Positions 1-8,954 of a stretch of 64,000 nt of DNA are shown here, one piece after another. The stretch is from Spirochaetota bacterium. GTDB lineage: Bacteria > Spirochaetota > Spirochaetia > Sphaerochaetales > Sphaerochaetaceae. How positions within the stretch are numbered: the first letter of the stretch is position 1; each line of letters begins with the position of its first letter. The DNA is taken from positions 1 to 64,000 of the forward strand of contig JAEXDQ010000002.1 of the NCBI GenBank assembly GCA_023401595.1, in the 5' to 3' direction. Made by a program: the position numbers and the translations under genes. Under the pieces are notes generated by a model. That model searched no databases. It was not told where the DNA came from and saw only the letters and a list, made by a program, of their open reading frames with translations.

Positions 1-48
1 CTCCTTTACAAGCCTTTGCTTCTCTGGATCCTGTGTCTTCTTTGACAT
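1..48 (-). CDS. Start of an unidentified protein, cut by the window edge
   Basis: Only 16 codons are visible, reading M-S-K-K-T-Q-D-P-E-K and onward, lysine-rich and hydrophilic. The ATG sits at 48-46 and is preceded by AGGGAG about six bases upstream on the minus strand, a good ribosome binding site, which is why I accept so short an opening. It lies just downstream of an rlmD-end fragment core at 118-129, so it is probably the first gene of a further module of the array that continues left of the window. Function cannot be told; a transposase or other mobile-element protein is possible but not shown. Confidence 0.45.
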   Translation of the reverse strand, partial: MSKKTQDPEKQRLVKE

Positions 49-101
49 GACAACTCCCTAGCCGAGTTATTGTATCATGCCTTGGTTTTCTCCTGGTCAA
101 T

Positions 102-129
102 TTACACAAAAGTTTTTACAGTCTCGACA
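102..129 (-). repeat. Degenerate copy of the rlmD 3' coding end (leftmost)
   Basis: The minus strand reads V-E-T-V-K-T-F-V-stop. The core, TACAGTCTCGAC on the plus strand at 118-129, matches the copies at 2247, 8925, 10571 and 12564. It is the shortest copy and lacks the terminator seen after others. I read it as a recombination scar marking the boundary of another module to the left. Confidence 0.55.
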
Positions 130-250
130 GATAATCAAATTATGCCGGGCATCATAAATTGCTCGGCTTTTCTATCAATACAACTTCCCCAAAGTGTTTA
201 TTCTTAATCAACCTCTCTCTCCACAACCGTACGTAGGAACATATCAATAA

Positions 251-484
251 CTAATGTTTATTATCCGCTTTACGTTCCAACAGTTTTATTGATTCCAGAT
301 AATCCTGTTCAACTTCACCAAGCGTTTTGGCTTTGTATTTTCTATATTTCTCGGTCGCTTTATCCTCAGCTATTTTATGAGAAATCCTTCCACTTCCAAT
401 AAAAAACTGCTCTCCACTCATTGAAAGGATGCAATCCAGGTGATCAGACTAATCCTGTATAGTCATTGTCTGTTCCATTTCGGC
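251..484 (-). pseudogene. C-terminal remnant of a RhuM-family gene
   Basis: The minus-strand frame reads A-E-M-E-Q-T-M-T-I-Q-D, an in-frame TAG where the family has Trp, then S-D-H-L-D and a tail containing MSGEQFFIGSGRISHKIAED and a Lys-rich end, closing at 253-251. From memory this is the C-terminal pattern of RhuM (virulence-associated, Fic/Doc-like) proteins, and it is comparable to the intact relative at 7363-8400, whose end carries MTMEDWSKRLD and DAGKITAEIA. A stop also lies just upstream, so only the last third survives. It is a decayed cargo gene of the rlmD array. Confidence 0.65.
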
Positions 485-567
485 ATGTCACTCAGCAAAA
501 CACTACTATCCAGTTCAGTTTTAATTATATCGGTTTTTCCATAATATTCCGGTAGTTCCTGCTTTTA

Positions 568-1698
568 TTAAACGCGGACATAACCAGTAGAAGGACCCGC
601 ACCGACTTTAGCGATATAGCCACTCTTAACCAAATCAGTCAAGGTCCTTTCCACAGTAACCTTGCTTATATCCGGACAAAAATCCATGATTTCCTTCTTT
701 GTGATTTTACCAACTTTATTATCAATAACAGTCTTAATTCTATCTGGTTTAGAAAGACTGCGATGCTTCAGATGATCTACACGACTTTCAAATTCATTGT
801 ATGCTTTTAGCATAATACCCAAATAATACTTCACGAAAGGCTCATAATTATTCTCACCCTCATGCCAACCAATAGAGCTTGCTTGCAGAACCTCATAATA
901 GGTTTCCTTTGTTTTTTCGATTAGCATTTCCATACTGACATACTTACCAACGATATATCCCGCTTTATAAAAGAGTAGAAGTGTCAGCAGACGGCTCATC
1001 CGTCCATTACCATCGTTAAAAGGATGGATACAGAGAAAATCCAAAATGAACATAGGAATCAACACCAGCTTATCCATACAATCAGCTTCCCATGCTTCTA
1101 AAAATCTGGTACACAGTTTTTCCATTGCTTCTGCCGCTTGAAACGCAGGAACCGGAATAAAACGAGCTTTCTGATGTCCTGCCGCATCAGTTTCCACAAT
1201 TACATTATCTGAGTTTTTATAGTTGCCACCATCAGCACCCTGTGAGTAAGAATACAAGTCCCGATGCAACTGCAAAATGATATTTGGTCTCGGATTGATG
1301 CATTCGTAGCTTTCGTGAACCGTTGCGAGAACTTCACGATAACCAGCAATTTCCTGTTCAGAACGGTTACGAGGTTCCGCTTTCTGACTTACCAATTCTT
1401 CCAGACGTTTATCACTTGTAAAGATACCCTCGATTCTGTTTGATGCACCTGTACTCTGAATAAACGCAACCTTTAATAGTGTTTTCAGTTCGTCAATATT
1501 AGCTTCAAGAAATAGTTCCTGCTTGCCTTTATGTTCGTGTATACTTCCAATCATCTGAACTATATCAGATGTTAGAAGCTTTTCGGGTGTTTTAATATAA
1601 TCAAAATCTTTCAAGGCTATCTCCTTCATTTTCAGTTTAATTTCCTTCATTTTACATTCTAATGATGGAGATTCCAATAGATATGATGGAAATTTCAT
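568..1698 (-). CDS. Fic-family AMP-transferase (adenylyltransferase) with winged-helix tail
   Basis: The protein has 376 residues. The Fic active-site motif HPFNDGNGRMSR lies near residue 225. Upstream, near residue 87, is SNRIEG, which fits the inhibitory (S/T)xxxE(G/N) helix of class II Fic proteins, so the enzyme is expected to be self-inhibited. The last ~60 residues (after LSKPDRIKTVIDNKVGKITK) look like a winged helix. Fic enzymes usually transfer AMP from ATP to a Ser, Thr or Tyr of a target; the target here is unknown. No clear Shine-Dalgarno precedes the first ATG, and internal Met codons near residues 17 and 24 may be the real start. It sits between rlmD-end copies at 118 and 2247, flanked by RhuM and Sir2-like remnants, which suggests a transferred stress or toxin-type module. 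Confidence 0.85.
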   Translation of the reverse strand: MKFPSYLLESPSLECKMKEIKLKMKEIALKDFDYIKTPEKLLTSDIVQMIGSIHEHKGKQELFLEANIDELKTLLKVAFIQSTGASNRIEGIFTSDKRLEELVSQKAEPRNRSEQEIAGYREVLATVHESYECINPRPNIILQLHRDLYSYSQGADGGNYKNSDNVIVETDAAGHQKARFIPVPAFQAAEAMEKLCTRFLEAWEADCMDKLVLIPMFILDFLCIHPFNDGNGRMSRLLTLLLFYKAGYIVGKYVSMEMLIEKTKETYYEVLQASSIGWHEGENNYEPFVKYYLGIMLKAYNEFESRVDHLKHRSLSKPDRIKTVIDNKVGKITKKEIMDFCPDISKVTVERTLTDLVKSGYIAKVGAGPSTGYVRV

Positions 1699-1765
1699 CC
1701 ATTTTTCAAAGAATTCACGATTATCTATAGATAATCATATTAAGATTAGTTATGTAACAAATCAT

Positions 1766-1915
1766 TTATATCCCATCAATACAAATAGACTGTTTTCCAA
1801 TTTCTTCTGGACAATATGATTCGTTATAATTAATACATGCGTATATTGCATTATGGTTTTGGCGTGCCATCTGCCAGAAAGGATATTTGATAATTGTAGG
1901 CGTATGCCCATCAAC
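1766..1915 (-). pseudogene. C-terminal remnant resembling Sir2-family deacetylases
   Basis: The minus-strand frame reads V-D-G-H-T-P-T-I-I-K-Y-P-F-W-Q-M, then ACINYNESYCPEEIGKQSIC and a stop at 1768-1766. The IIKYPFW and YACIN segments are, from memory, typical of the C-terminal end of Firmicutes-type Sir2 NAD-dependent deacetylases. A TGA stands immediately upstream in frame and no catalytic region is present nearby. It is a broken fragment left in the 780-base gap between the Fic and McrC genes. The family assignment is moderate. Confidence 0.45.
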
Positions 1916-2116
1916 TCAAATTTATAAGAACACTATATGTTTTACTATACTTCTTTGATGAAATCATTATATGGTACCAAAGTGCTCACTCTACATATCT
2001 TCTTGCTAGTTAATCATACACTTTTGTATTCATTAACAACGAAGTCACCAAGTTTGATTAACATCCCTTCTGTCAACACAACCCTAGCCCATTAACCATT
2101 CCCTCTACTCAACCCT

Positions 2117-2268
2117 ATTTTGTGGATATGTTTCCATGGAGTGCCAAGAGAGCAAAGAAAAAAAGACTCCAACTCAAATTAATGAGCTAAAGTCCTCAAA
2201 ATTGCGTTAAAAATGCCTAATCTAAGTCAATTCTTGTAATTAATACTACCGTCTCGACATGGCACGAC
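2117..2268 (-). repeat. Copy of the rlmD 3' end plus downstream terminator block
   Basis: The minus strand reads C-H-V-E-T-V-V-L-I-T-R-I-D-L-D-stop (stop at 2219-2217), closely matching the resident rlmD end H-V-E-T-V-V-L-L-T-R-I-E-D-R-stop. Similarity continues past the stop through an intrinsic terminator to a GGATATGTTTCCATGG motif at about 2122, as in the copies ending at 8785 and 12424. The bases beyond the core (GGCACGAC) differ from rlmD, as expected if one side of the core comes from an inserted element. Confidence 0.75.
2158..2196 (-). terminator. Intrinsic terminator inside an rlmD-end copy
   Basis: On the minus strand GACTTTAGCTC pairs over its length (with G-U pairs) with GAGTTGGAGTC and is followed by seven T. 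The same architecture stands after the copies at 8895 and 12534, so the terminator was carried with the duplicated rlmD end. Confidence 0.65.
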
Positions 2269-2477
2269 ACGATAGAAAGCACGTCTTGCCCACTACCTGT
2301 TCTTGGGAACATATCATATCAATTCCTAAACACACTGCTTATCAAACTGTATCGTTTGCTTAGTACTTCCTATACTGCCTTCTGCTCCATAAGTCTGAAT
2401 TTAAAACAGTTTATCTCCAACAACTGTTGATGAATACGTAGCTTCTCTTATAGCCTGTTTTCTAAAATTACGATTCT

Positions 2478-3560
2478 TTATTTACAAACATTATTACATC
2501 TCCGTTCTATATCAAAATGCGTTTCTGCAATAGCATTTAGTTGTTTAGCAATATCCGCAAATGACAAATTCAAATCCAACGTTCTTACCGTTATCTGGTT
2601 TCCGTGTATCTGGTATACGTTGTCTGGTTGAATTTCTTCTTCTGTTTTTGCATACAGTAGCATTCCAGACACTTTATGCTCATCTTCTCCAAACTCATAG
2701 TCTCGATTTTTTACATATGTAAAAATTTGATACATATTGTTTGAATGAAGCGTATGTTTGTCATACTGAATTTGTGTCGTATGACTGTAATATTTAGCAT
2801 CAATAATCAGAACTGTATTATCTTTCTGCAAATGAATATCACTCTGCATAACCGGAAGCATTGTCCTGATGCCATCATCTACCGACCAAGGAATCTGTGA
2901 AGCACTAATTGTTAGTTCAGGATAGTGGCAGCTGTAATATTCAAGTATGAACTTCTCATACAACCTGCACATACGCTGTTCATCTATAAAAGAGGCTAAT
3001 CGATAATCTCCAGCGTCTGTCGTAATAAGCATTCCTTCAATAATCAACTGGCATATACTTATAAGCATTCTGTAGGTTTGATTACTACGTTGAAATCTTA
3101 TTGATGACCAGCGGATTGAAGTCGGCTCCACAATATCAACATTAGTGAAGAACAACATTTTTTTCTTCAAGTCATCTTTGTACACAGCTTTAACCTTCGC
3201 ATTTCTTAACAAAAGCATTACAGTTGACTTAATAATTTGGTTAAATAGGTTATTCTCAGAAAGTTCATCAAAATCGCAGGTCAAAACACGCTCATGCGCT
3301 AAACGGTTCTTTATGGTACCAGGCATATTTATCTTTCCGCGCATTACCGAAAGTTCTTCCTGACGATTTATATACTCTATATACAAACCTTGCTTTAACT
3401 GAATACCGATTCCTTTTGCAAGAATGGCGGACAGAAGGTCAAACATCTCATCAAACGATTCGACAGCCACATCATTGTAGTTCTCTTGGTTCAATGTTTG
3501 AAAGGCATATGACAGCATATGATATATGTTATTTATTAATATGCTTTTATCCTTTGTCAT
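2478..3560 (-). CDS. mcrC: McrC-family nuclease subunit of a McrBC modification-dependent restriction system
   Basis: The protein has 360 residues. The N-terminus (INNIYHMLSYAFQ) is typical of McrC. Near residues 240-256 the segment SDIHLQKDNTVLIIDAKYY supplies a PD-(D/E)xK-type core, with the DAK at about 253-255, the presumed cleavage centre. In McrBC systems McrC joins the McrB motor ring and cuts DNA carrying modified cytosine. The ATG overlaps the mcrB stop as ATGA, so the two are translationally coupled. The pair fills the module between rlmD-end copies at 2247 and 6565. It is AT-rich like its neighbours and unlike the chromosome after 12.5 kb. A gap of about 200 bases with no gene follows on the 3' side, up to the copy at 2268. 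Confidence 0.9.
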   Translation of the reverse strand: MTKDKSILINNIYHMLSYAFQTLNQENYNDVAVESFDEMFDLLSAILAKGIGIQLKQGLYIEYINRQEELSVMRGKINMPGTIKNRLAHERVLTCDFDELSENNLFNQIIKSTVMLLLRNAKVKAVYKDDLKKKMLFFTNVDIVEPTSIRWSSIRFQRSNQTYRMLISICQLIIEGMLITTDAGDYRLASFIDEQRMCRLYEKFILEYYSCHYPELTISASQIPWSVDDGIRTMLPVMQSDIHLQKDNTVLIIDAKYYSHTTQIQYDKHTLHSNNMYQIFTYVKNRDYEFGEDEHKVSGMLLYAKTEEEIQPDNVYQIHGNQITVRTLDLNLSFADIAKQLNAIAETHFDIERRCNNVCK

Positions 3561-6391
3561 TGGAATACACCATGCAAGATATTCTCCCAGCGCTGTAGTT
3601 TTGCACTCTCGTCAAACCAGTACTCGCTTAACATTGGTAAAATATCAAAATCAACAACATCCTTCATCCAATCTTCCGAGCAATTATCTGCATTACAGAA
3701 ATAACTATGACCAATACAGAAACCTTTTCCAAGTGACTTGTCCTGCATAATTTCTTTATTAAGCGCCTTAATTCGCTCAATTAAAGTATTGAATGTGTCG
3801 TTTGCAAATCCTTTCTGGTAATTGCTGAAACCTTCCGAATCAAATCCTGGTTCCATATCAAAAAAGCTAAAACGACGTCTTAATGCATAGTCAATCATCG
3901 CCAAGCTTCTATCAGCAGTATTCATCATACCAATAATATGCAGTCTCCTTGGGACTGAAAAACTAAGACCATTATATGCAAGAGTTGCCTTCTTATCACG
4001 GTAATCTGCTTCTATCAGCATAAGCAATTCACCGAAGACTTTACTCATGTTACCACGATTTATTTCATCAATAATAAAAAAGTAATCTTTGTCCGGATGG
4101 TTTTCAGCTTTCTTACAGAACCTATAGAAAATACCATATTTGAGTTTAAATCCGTCATCAACAGGTTTGTAGCCCATCATAAAATCTTCATAAGAATAAT
4201 TCTGATGAAACTGAACAAACTCGATACGGTCGTCATCTACTTCTTCCATAATGGAATAAGCCAACCTTTTAGCAGTGAATGTCTTACCAACACCCGGTGC
4301 ACCTTGAAGAATAATATTTTTCTTCTTTTTCAGAACTACAGCCAACCTATCATATTTGGCTTCTGTCATATATACGTCTTTAAGGAAATCAGCTTTTTTA
4401 TATTCATCCTTACCTTTGATAGATGGCGTCGGATTCTCGTCACGAATCATATCCAGAATGAATTCATATTCACCTTTAGTTAATTTAAACAAGCTACCCT
4501 GTGGATTTATGAAATACTCCATCTTTTCAAGCTCAGAGCATTCTTTTAATGTAGCAAAATCAATCGGAGAAGATAAGCCTTCCAGCTTTTCAAAATAAAT
4601 CTTCTCACTATCCTGCTCTGCACTAATTCGCATTAAGGCAACAACCTGTTTTACTGGTGTGGATTCATAACCGATAACCATATCGCCAGCTTTGGCATCC
4701 AAGAAATTCTGAAAGATACGTCTCTTGTTTCCGTTATCGTTATATAACGTATAATCCTGAACTTCACCAACAGGCATACTTGCCATACTCCACATTTTAG
4801 GGTTAGCATTCAGAAACCAGTAATGAAGACCAGACATATCATTCTTCAAGAGTTCCTCTTTTGTAATATCAAAATATGGCCTCAATATATAATCTTCAAA
4901 TATCTGCATTTCTCTATCTGGAACAGAAATACAGGTAGAGTTATCGTTTGGAGTCCACCATTTTTTATCACCAGTATAGGCAGTTGTATCACGAGACTTA
5001 GCAATAATGGTATAGCTTCTTTCGCACCATCCGTCCTGCTTCTCTGGATTTTCATCTACTTCATCAGAATCAATACACCCAAGTAATCTTATGCTATTAC
5101 CACGACACAAATAGAAAAAGTCACCTTTCTTCATTGTACCCATGAAATCCTCACCCTGAGATACTTTTGACTTTCCCTTTGCCGCTGTATCCTTGTGAAC
5201 TACGATAACTTTTCTTTTATCGAAAGAAGTCGCTTCGGTTTCTGTGATACAATCATTACCGTGACTGATCTTCCAGAAATGAGGCGCCAAATCTGCATAA
5301 AGATTTACCTTAGACAAATCTATTCTATCAAGTGCATCTGAAAGCTCGTCTCTTAACTTCCAAATATAAGAGCCTTCTTCATCCTTCTTTGCAGGCTTTC
5401 CAACATACAATACAGGCCACCATTTAATATTTTCCTCGTCGCGTAGCATAACTGGGCAACCAGTTTTCTGGACAATTCTTCTTGCCAACGCTGATGATCC
5501 AGAATTATAAAAGTTCTTACTTTCACCGTATTTGATTGCTAATTGTGTACAGGTAGCCTTTCCACCATAATCAAGCATACGCTTCATAATTTCTAAGCTG
5601 CTGTCTGTGAACACCTCATTATCATTAAGAAGAGCTTCCCAATCATCTACAGACAATGCTGGCGTATAATCGGCTGGCCACCACTCATCGGTAGATGGTG
5701 CAGCATCGTCTATATTCAGATATCTACTGATAAAGAAGCCCACATCGATTGTAAGTGTTCTAAGCTCTGGGTCAGGATAACAAGTTCCTGTTATCTGAGA
5801 TGCGAGCATATTCTTCAATTCTTCGTCCTGCTGCAATTCGGCACAGATTTCATTGTAAAATGATAAGAAATTACGAATGTTATCTGCGTAGGCACCTTTT
5901 TTGAAAATATAATCACTTTCCAGTTCACTGGATACTGCCTTGATTTCACTTAACTTATAAATATAATATTTGTCAGGATATCGTAACCAAAGATACGTAC
6001 AGATGGCATTCTCATACTGATAGTGCTGACGTGCACCATTACCATACCTTTCAAGGAGGCTGTTAGACCTCTGCTTAAAGTTATCGATACGTTCATAAAC
6101 ATCCTTTTTTTCATCGAAAAGCTCGATAAACATAGCTCTAACTTCTTCCTGAGCTATCTCTGCAAACTTAGTTATCATTTTTGCAGGGAAGTTATTAACC
6201 GATGCCAGCAGATTTCCAGTCTTTGATAATGCCTTTGTAAGCATTCCAGCAAAATCATCTGAATTCACATCCCAATTAACTTGAAAGCACTTTACTGCTT
6301 CCCATTTGTATTTTTCATCTGGCCACTGCGTTTGAACAAATCTTTTCTTGTACTCAACAAGTACAGCCTTCAATCGAAATTTATCAAACAT
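3557..6391 (-). CDS. mcrB: McrB-family GTPase/AAA+ motor with EVE domain
   Basis: The protein has 944 residues, much longer than E. coli McrB. The first ~510 residues are a helical and mixed region I do not recognise, with Trp-rich stretches around 220-350. An EVE domain, which binds modified bases, starts near residue 520 (HYWFLNANPKMWSM) and runs to about 665. The AAA+ core follows: Walker A GAPGVGKT at about 696-703, Walker B FFIIDEINRGN, the McrB signature MNTADRS and an arginine-rich RRRF. The EVE domain probably replaces the usual McrB DNA-reading domain and sets the modification recognised. The start has AGGAGG upstream. The gene is first in the operon with mcrC (ATGA overlap). Confidence 0.9.
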   Translation of the reverse strand: MFDKFRLKAVLVEYKKRFVQTQWPDEKYKWEAVKCFQVNWDVNSDDFAGMLTKALSKTGNLLASVNNFPAKMITKFAEIAQEEVRAMFIELFDEKKDVYERIDNFKQRSNSLLERYGNGARQHYQYENAICTYLWLRYPDKYYIYKLSEIKAVSSELESDYIFKKGAYADNIRNFLSFYNEICAELQQDEELKNMLASQITGTCYPDPELRTLTIDVGFFISRYLNIDDAAPSTDEWWPADYTPALSVDDWEALLNDNEVFTDSSLEIMKRMLDYGGKATCTQLAIKYGESKNFYNSGSSALARRIVQKTGCPVMLRDEENIKWWPVLYVGKPAKKDEEGSYIWKLRDELSDALDRIDLSKVNLYADLAPHFWKISHGNDCITETEATSFDKRKVIVVHKDTAAKGKSKVSQGEDFMGTMKKGDFFYLCRGNSIRLLGCIDSDEVDENPEKQDGWCERSYTIIAKSRDTTAYTGDKKWWTPNDNSTCISVPDREMQIFEDYILRPYFDITKEELLKNDMSGLHYWFLNANPKMWSMASMPVGEVQDYTLYNDNGNKRRIFQNFLDAKAGDMVIGYESTPVKQVVALMRISAEQDSEKIYFEKLEGLSSPIDFATLKECSELEKMEYFINPQGSLFKLTKGEYEFILDMIRDENPTPSIKGKDEYKKADFLKDVYMTEAKYDRLAVVLKKKKNIILQGAPGVGKTFTAKRLAYSIMEEVDDDRIEFVQFHQNYSYEDFMMGYKPVDDGFKLKYGIFYRFCKKAENHPDKDYFFIIDEINRGNMSKVFGELLMLIEADYRDKKATLAYNGLSFSVPRRLHIIGMMNTADRSLAMIDYALRRRFSFFDMEPGFDSEGFSNYQKGFANDTFNTLIERIKALNKEIMQDKSLGKGFCIGHSYFCNADNCSEDWMKDVVDFDILPMLSEYWFDESAKLQRWENILHGVFQ

Positions 6392-6415
6392 AATTTTTCA
6401 CCTCCTTACTTTGCA

Positions 6416-6579
6416 TTACGCAAGCTCTTGTATATTTCTAACTCGCTCTTTTTGCTTAAAGGCTTCTGCTCTTTCGGAAATCGCTTTTAACGGACCTTTA
6501 TCTTCACCCTCACATAACTCGACTTTTACGTTAATATGACTGTCTAGCTTTTTGTAATCAATGCTATATTCTCAACATG
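6416..6579 (-). pseudogene. Degenerate rlmD end with a foreign C-terminal extension
   Basis: The minus strand reads H-V-E-N-I-A-L-I-T-K, the rlmD-end pattern, then shifts by one base into an open frame continuing D-S-H-I-N-V-K-V-E-L-C-E-G-E-D-K and AISERAEAFKQKERVRNIQE to a stop at 6418-6416. The resident RlmD ends shortly after its core, so this tail is not a simple copy of it. From memory, similar extensions occur on RumA-like C-termini carried by integrative elements of clostridia. The frameshift shows decay. It sits directly upstream of mcrB and marks the next boundary of the array. Confidence 0.55.
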
Positions 6580-6712
6580 GCACGAGTTGTCAGTAAGTAT
6601 ATCGCTAACATAGCTAGTACGAACATTTTGTCCAGTCTTAAAATTACATTAAACAACCGTAAAAGGAAACATGTCCACTTAAAAAGTATCCCTACAAACT
6701 GTAATTTGTAAA

Positions 6713-7315
6713 CTAATCAATACAAATCACCTTTGAAGATTTATCATTCACAATAATTGCCTGATGATTGTTAATTGGGCAAATATTCAAATCTGAAAAC
6801 TCAGATAATATCTTTTCAGTAACTTTCTTAAACGGTGCAGTAAGATAATGGGGGAGGATATAAAAATCAACAAAATTAAGGCTCTTATCATCTTCTTGTG
6901 AATAATCTTCTGGTTTATTATCCATTTGTTCAATATATGTGATTGTAGGAGAACAAATAATTGCCCCAGCCGACTCACCAATCATTAGTTTTCCATTCAT
7001 AATTTCTTTCTTCAGCTGCTCATCAATTCCCGATTTTCGTAATTGGTCAATAAGAAAAAATGAATTACCACCAGTAAAATAAATAACATCCGATTCTTCA
7101 AAAGCAGATTTTATTGTCGAATATTCCTCCTTTGAAATATCAATTTCTGTTAATATTGCCCCTAATTTCTTTAATAATTTCCTGGCGGAATTCACATAAC
7201 CCGTATAACCTTCGTGAATTGAAGCTGTAGGAATAAATACAACTTTCTTATTTTCAACTTCTTCTTTCATCAGATTTCCTACACTTGAAAAGTGTGAACA
7301 TAAAAACAATTTCAT
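6713..7315 (-). CDS. Peptidase E-like (S51 family) serine peptidase
   Basis: The protein has 200 residues. The nucleophile elbow GESAGAI lies near residue 112-118, with the Ser at about 114, and YFTGGN lies about 30 residues before it, as in S51 dipeptidase E and related class I amidotransferase-like folds. A late His (LPHY) and NNHQAI are consistent with the family. S51 enzymes cleave Asp-X dipeptides or related substrates in the cytoplasm; the precise substrate here is not shown. AAGGG precedes the ATG by seven bases. It is AT-rich, stands between the mcrB module and the RhuM gene, and has no partner gene. Its presence in a defence-like array is odd; it may be passenger cargo or a protease effector. 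Confidence 0.75.
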   Translation of the reverse strand: MKLFLCSHFSSVGNLMKEEVENKKVVFIPTASIHEGYTGYVNSARKLLKKLGAILTEIDISKEEYSTIKSAFEESDVIYFTGGNSFFLIDQLRKSGIDEQLKKEIMNGKLMIGESAGAIICSPTITYIEQMDNKPEDYSQEDDKSLNFVDFYILPHYLTAPFKKVTEKILSEFSDLNICPINNHQAIIVNDKSSKVICID

Positions 7316-7362
7316 TTGTAATCCCTTTTATAAATTACAGTTTTCCGTTGCTATTATAATAT

Positions 7363-8400
7363 TTACTTTTTCACATTTTCTTCCAATTCAAGTAAATACT
7401 TGTCATAGTCCGACATAAATAATCTATCTTGAATGATACGGTATTTTTCAAACTCTGTCTCGGCTTTGGACTTTGCAATCTCCGCTGTGATTTTTCCAGC
7501 ATCCTGCAAAACTTCCCGATCATCAGCCATCAGAAATAAATCCAGACGCTTGCTCCAATCTTCCATCGTCATTGGAATATGTCTTTCTGCACGGTCTTCT
7601 GCCAGATCCAAATATGCCGACACGATACGCTCCAAAGAACGCATTTCCTGCTCATCCAGATAATTCTTGGCAACACTTACATCGCTTTTTACGATTTTGC
7701 TTTCCGGAGCAGCCGCCCAGGTAGTCAGTCCCATATGTGGCTTTTCGGCATCTGCTCTTTCGTATATCAACTCTGCCGCAGTATGTCCGTGTACTGCATA
7801 ATGCATTTTATTTTGAACCTTTGCGAAAAATTGCTTTGTTGCATTAGCAGTACGGTCATAATCGAGGGCAGTAGAATAAATATCAGTAATCTTCTGGTAG
7901 AATCTACGCTCTGACAAACGGATTTCTCGAATTTGCTCCAGCAAACGATCAAAATATTCCACTGTTAAAACTGAGCCGCCGTTTTTCAGACGCTCATCAT
8001 CCATAACCCATCCCTTGATGGTGTAATCCTTTGCAATCTGATTTACCCATTTGCGGAATTGCACTGCACGTTCGGAATTAACCTTAAACCCCACAGCAAT
8101 AATCATTTCCAACGAGTAATGGTTGGTGTTATATTCTTTACCATCAGCGGCAGTTATTCGAAATTTTCGAATAACTGCGTCCTCCTGTAATTCACTATCC
8201 CCAAAAATCTTTTTGATGTGATAATTAATTGTATTAGTTTCCACATTGTAAAGGACAGCCATCATTTTCTGTGTCAGCCATATGTTTTCATCTTCATAGC
8301 GCATTTCAATGCTGTCTTCCTGTTCTCCGACAGAAGCAACATAGGTAAGATACTCTGCTGCACTTGAACGAATGCTTATTTCATTTTTCTTTTTTGCCAT
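7363..8400 (-). CDS. RhuM-family (virulence-associated) protein
   Basis: The protein has 345 residues from the ATG at 8400, chosen because GGAGG lies eight bases upstream; a GTG nine bases earlier falls inside that spacer. The N-terminal region (IWLTQKMMAVLYNVETNTIN) looks like a helix-turn-helix, followed by SLEMIIAVGFKVNSERAVQFRKW, the conserved RhuM centre. Family members are named after a Salmonella pathogenicity-island gene, and a toxin or DNA-binding role has been suggested but not proved as far as I know. It shares its C-terminal pattern with the remnant at 251-484, so this array has captured the family at least twice. The 3' end is 47 bases before the S51 gene. Confidence 0.8.
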   Translation of the reverse strand: MAKKKNEISIRSSAAEYLTYVASVGEQEDSIEMRYEDENIWLTQKMMAVLYNVETNTINYHIKKIFGDSELQEDAVIRKFRITAADGKEYNTNHYSLEMIIAVGFKVNSERAVQFRKWVNQIAKDYTIKGWVMDDERLKNGGSVLTVEYFDRLLEQIREIRLSERRFYQKITDIYSTALDYDRTANATKQFFAKVQNKMHYAVHGHTAAELIYERADAEKPHMGLTTWAAAPESKIVKSDVSVAKNYLDEQEMRSLERIVSAYLDLAEDRAERHIPMTMEDWSKRLDLFLMADDREVLQDAGKITAEIAKSKAETEFEKYRIIQDRLFMSDYDKYLLELEENVKK

Positions 8401-8456
8401 CGCTAACACCTCCGATTATTTTATTGTGTCAACATGTTGACACTTTTTGATTACCT

Positions 8457-8698
8457 CAATAAAGCTCATAAAACTGCTTCATCCGATAAAGGCCACAGCG
8501 GGTAAAACCTTTCAAATCAGGATAGTTTTCAGAGAAGAAAGATGCAAGGTTATCAATAAAAGCATCACCATATCCAGCACTCTTCGATCGCTGCTGATAT
8601 ATTCACCAATATCATGATACATAAAAATCAATTCTTTATTAACCTTTCGATAGGCATTCTTCTCTTGCTGTCTCTACAATATTAACTACCTTTTCCAC
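8457..8698 (-). pseudogene. Frameshifted N-terminal piece of a YhcG/DUF1016 nuclease gene
   Basis: Joining minus-strand frames gives N-A-Y-R-K-V-N-K-E-L, then IFMYHDIGEYIS, then after a frame change SAGYGDAFIDNLASFFSENY and PDLKGFTRCGLYRMKQFYEL, ending at a stop (8459-8457). The order WxIGxxIS, YGDxxIxxLxxxF, PxLKGFxxxxLxxMKQFY matches the N-terminal DUF1016 domain of YhcG-type PD-(D/E)xK proteins from memory. At least two frame breaks and the missing nuclease domain make it a relic. It lies between the RhuM gene and the rlmD-end copy at 8895, in a 550-base stretch with no intact gene. Confidence 0.6.
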
Positions 8699-8784
8699 CT
8701 TTTACTTCCTTATATATCTTATTATGCACCTATTCCTACAATACTCAAAACTAATCAGAAATTATCCATTCTGTATTTTTACCC

Positions 8785-8936
8785 TACCCTATGGATATAT
8801 TTCCATGAACTGCTACAGCCAGAATAAAAAAGACTTCAACCCATAAACTCAGGTCAAAGTCCTTCAAATATCATTAAACCAGCCCTAAAAAGCCCTATCT
8901 ATCCTCAGTCCTTGTTATCAAAACTACAGTCTCGAC
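8785..8936 (-). repeat. Copy of the rlmD 3' end plus downstream terminator block
   Basis: The minus strand reads V-E-T-V-V-L-I-T-R-T-E-D-R-stop, the closest of all copies to the resident end (T-R-I-E-D-R). Similarity continues for about 110 bases past the stop, through the terminator to GGATATATTTCCATG near 8790. Upstream of the core the sequence changes abruptly to CTATAGTTTC, leading to the ATPase gene. Confidence 0.8.
8826..8862 (-). terminator. Intrinsic terminator inside an rlmD-end copy
   Basis: On the minus strand GACTTTGACC pairs with GGGTTGAAGTC around a short loop and runs into six T. It would end transcription of the ATPase gene at 8955-10202 and matches the terminators at 2158 and 12461. 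Confidence 0.65.
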
Positions 8937-8954
8937 TATAGTTTCATTGATTAC

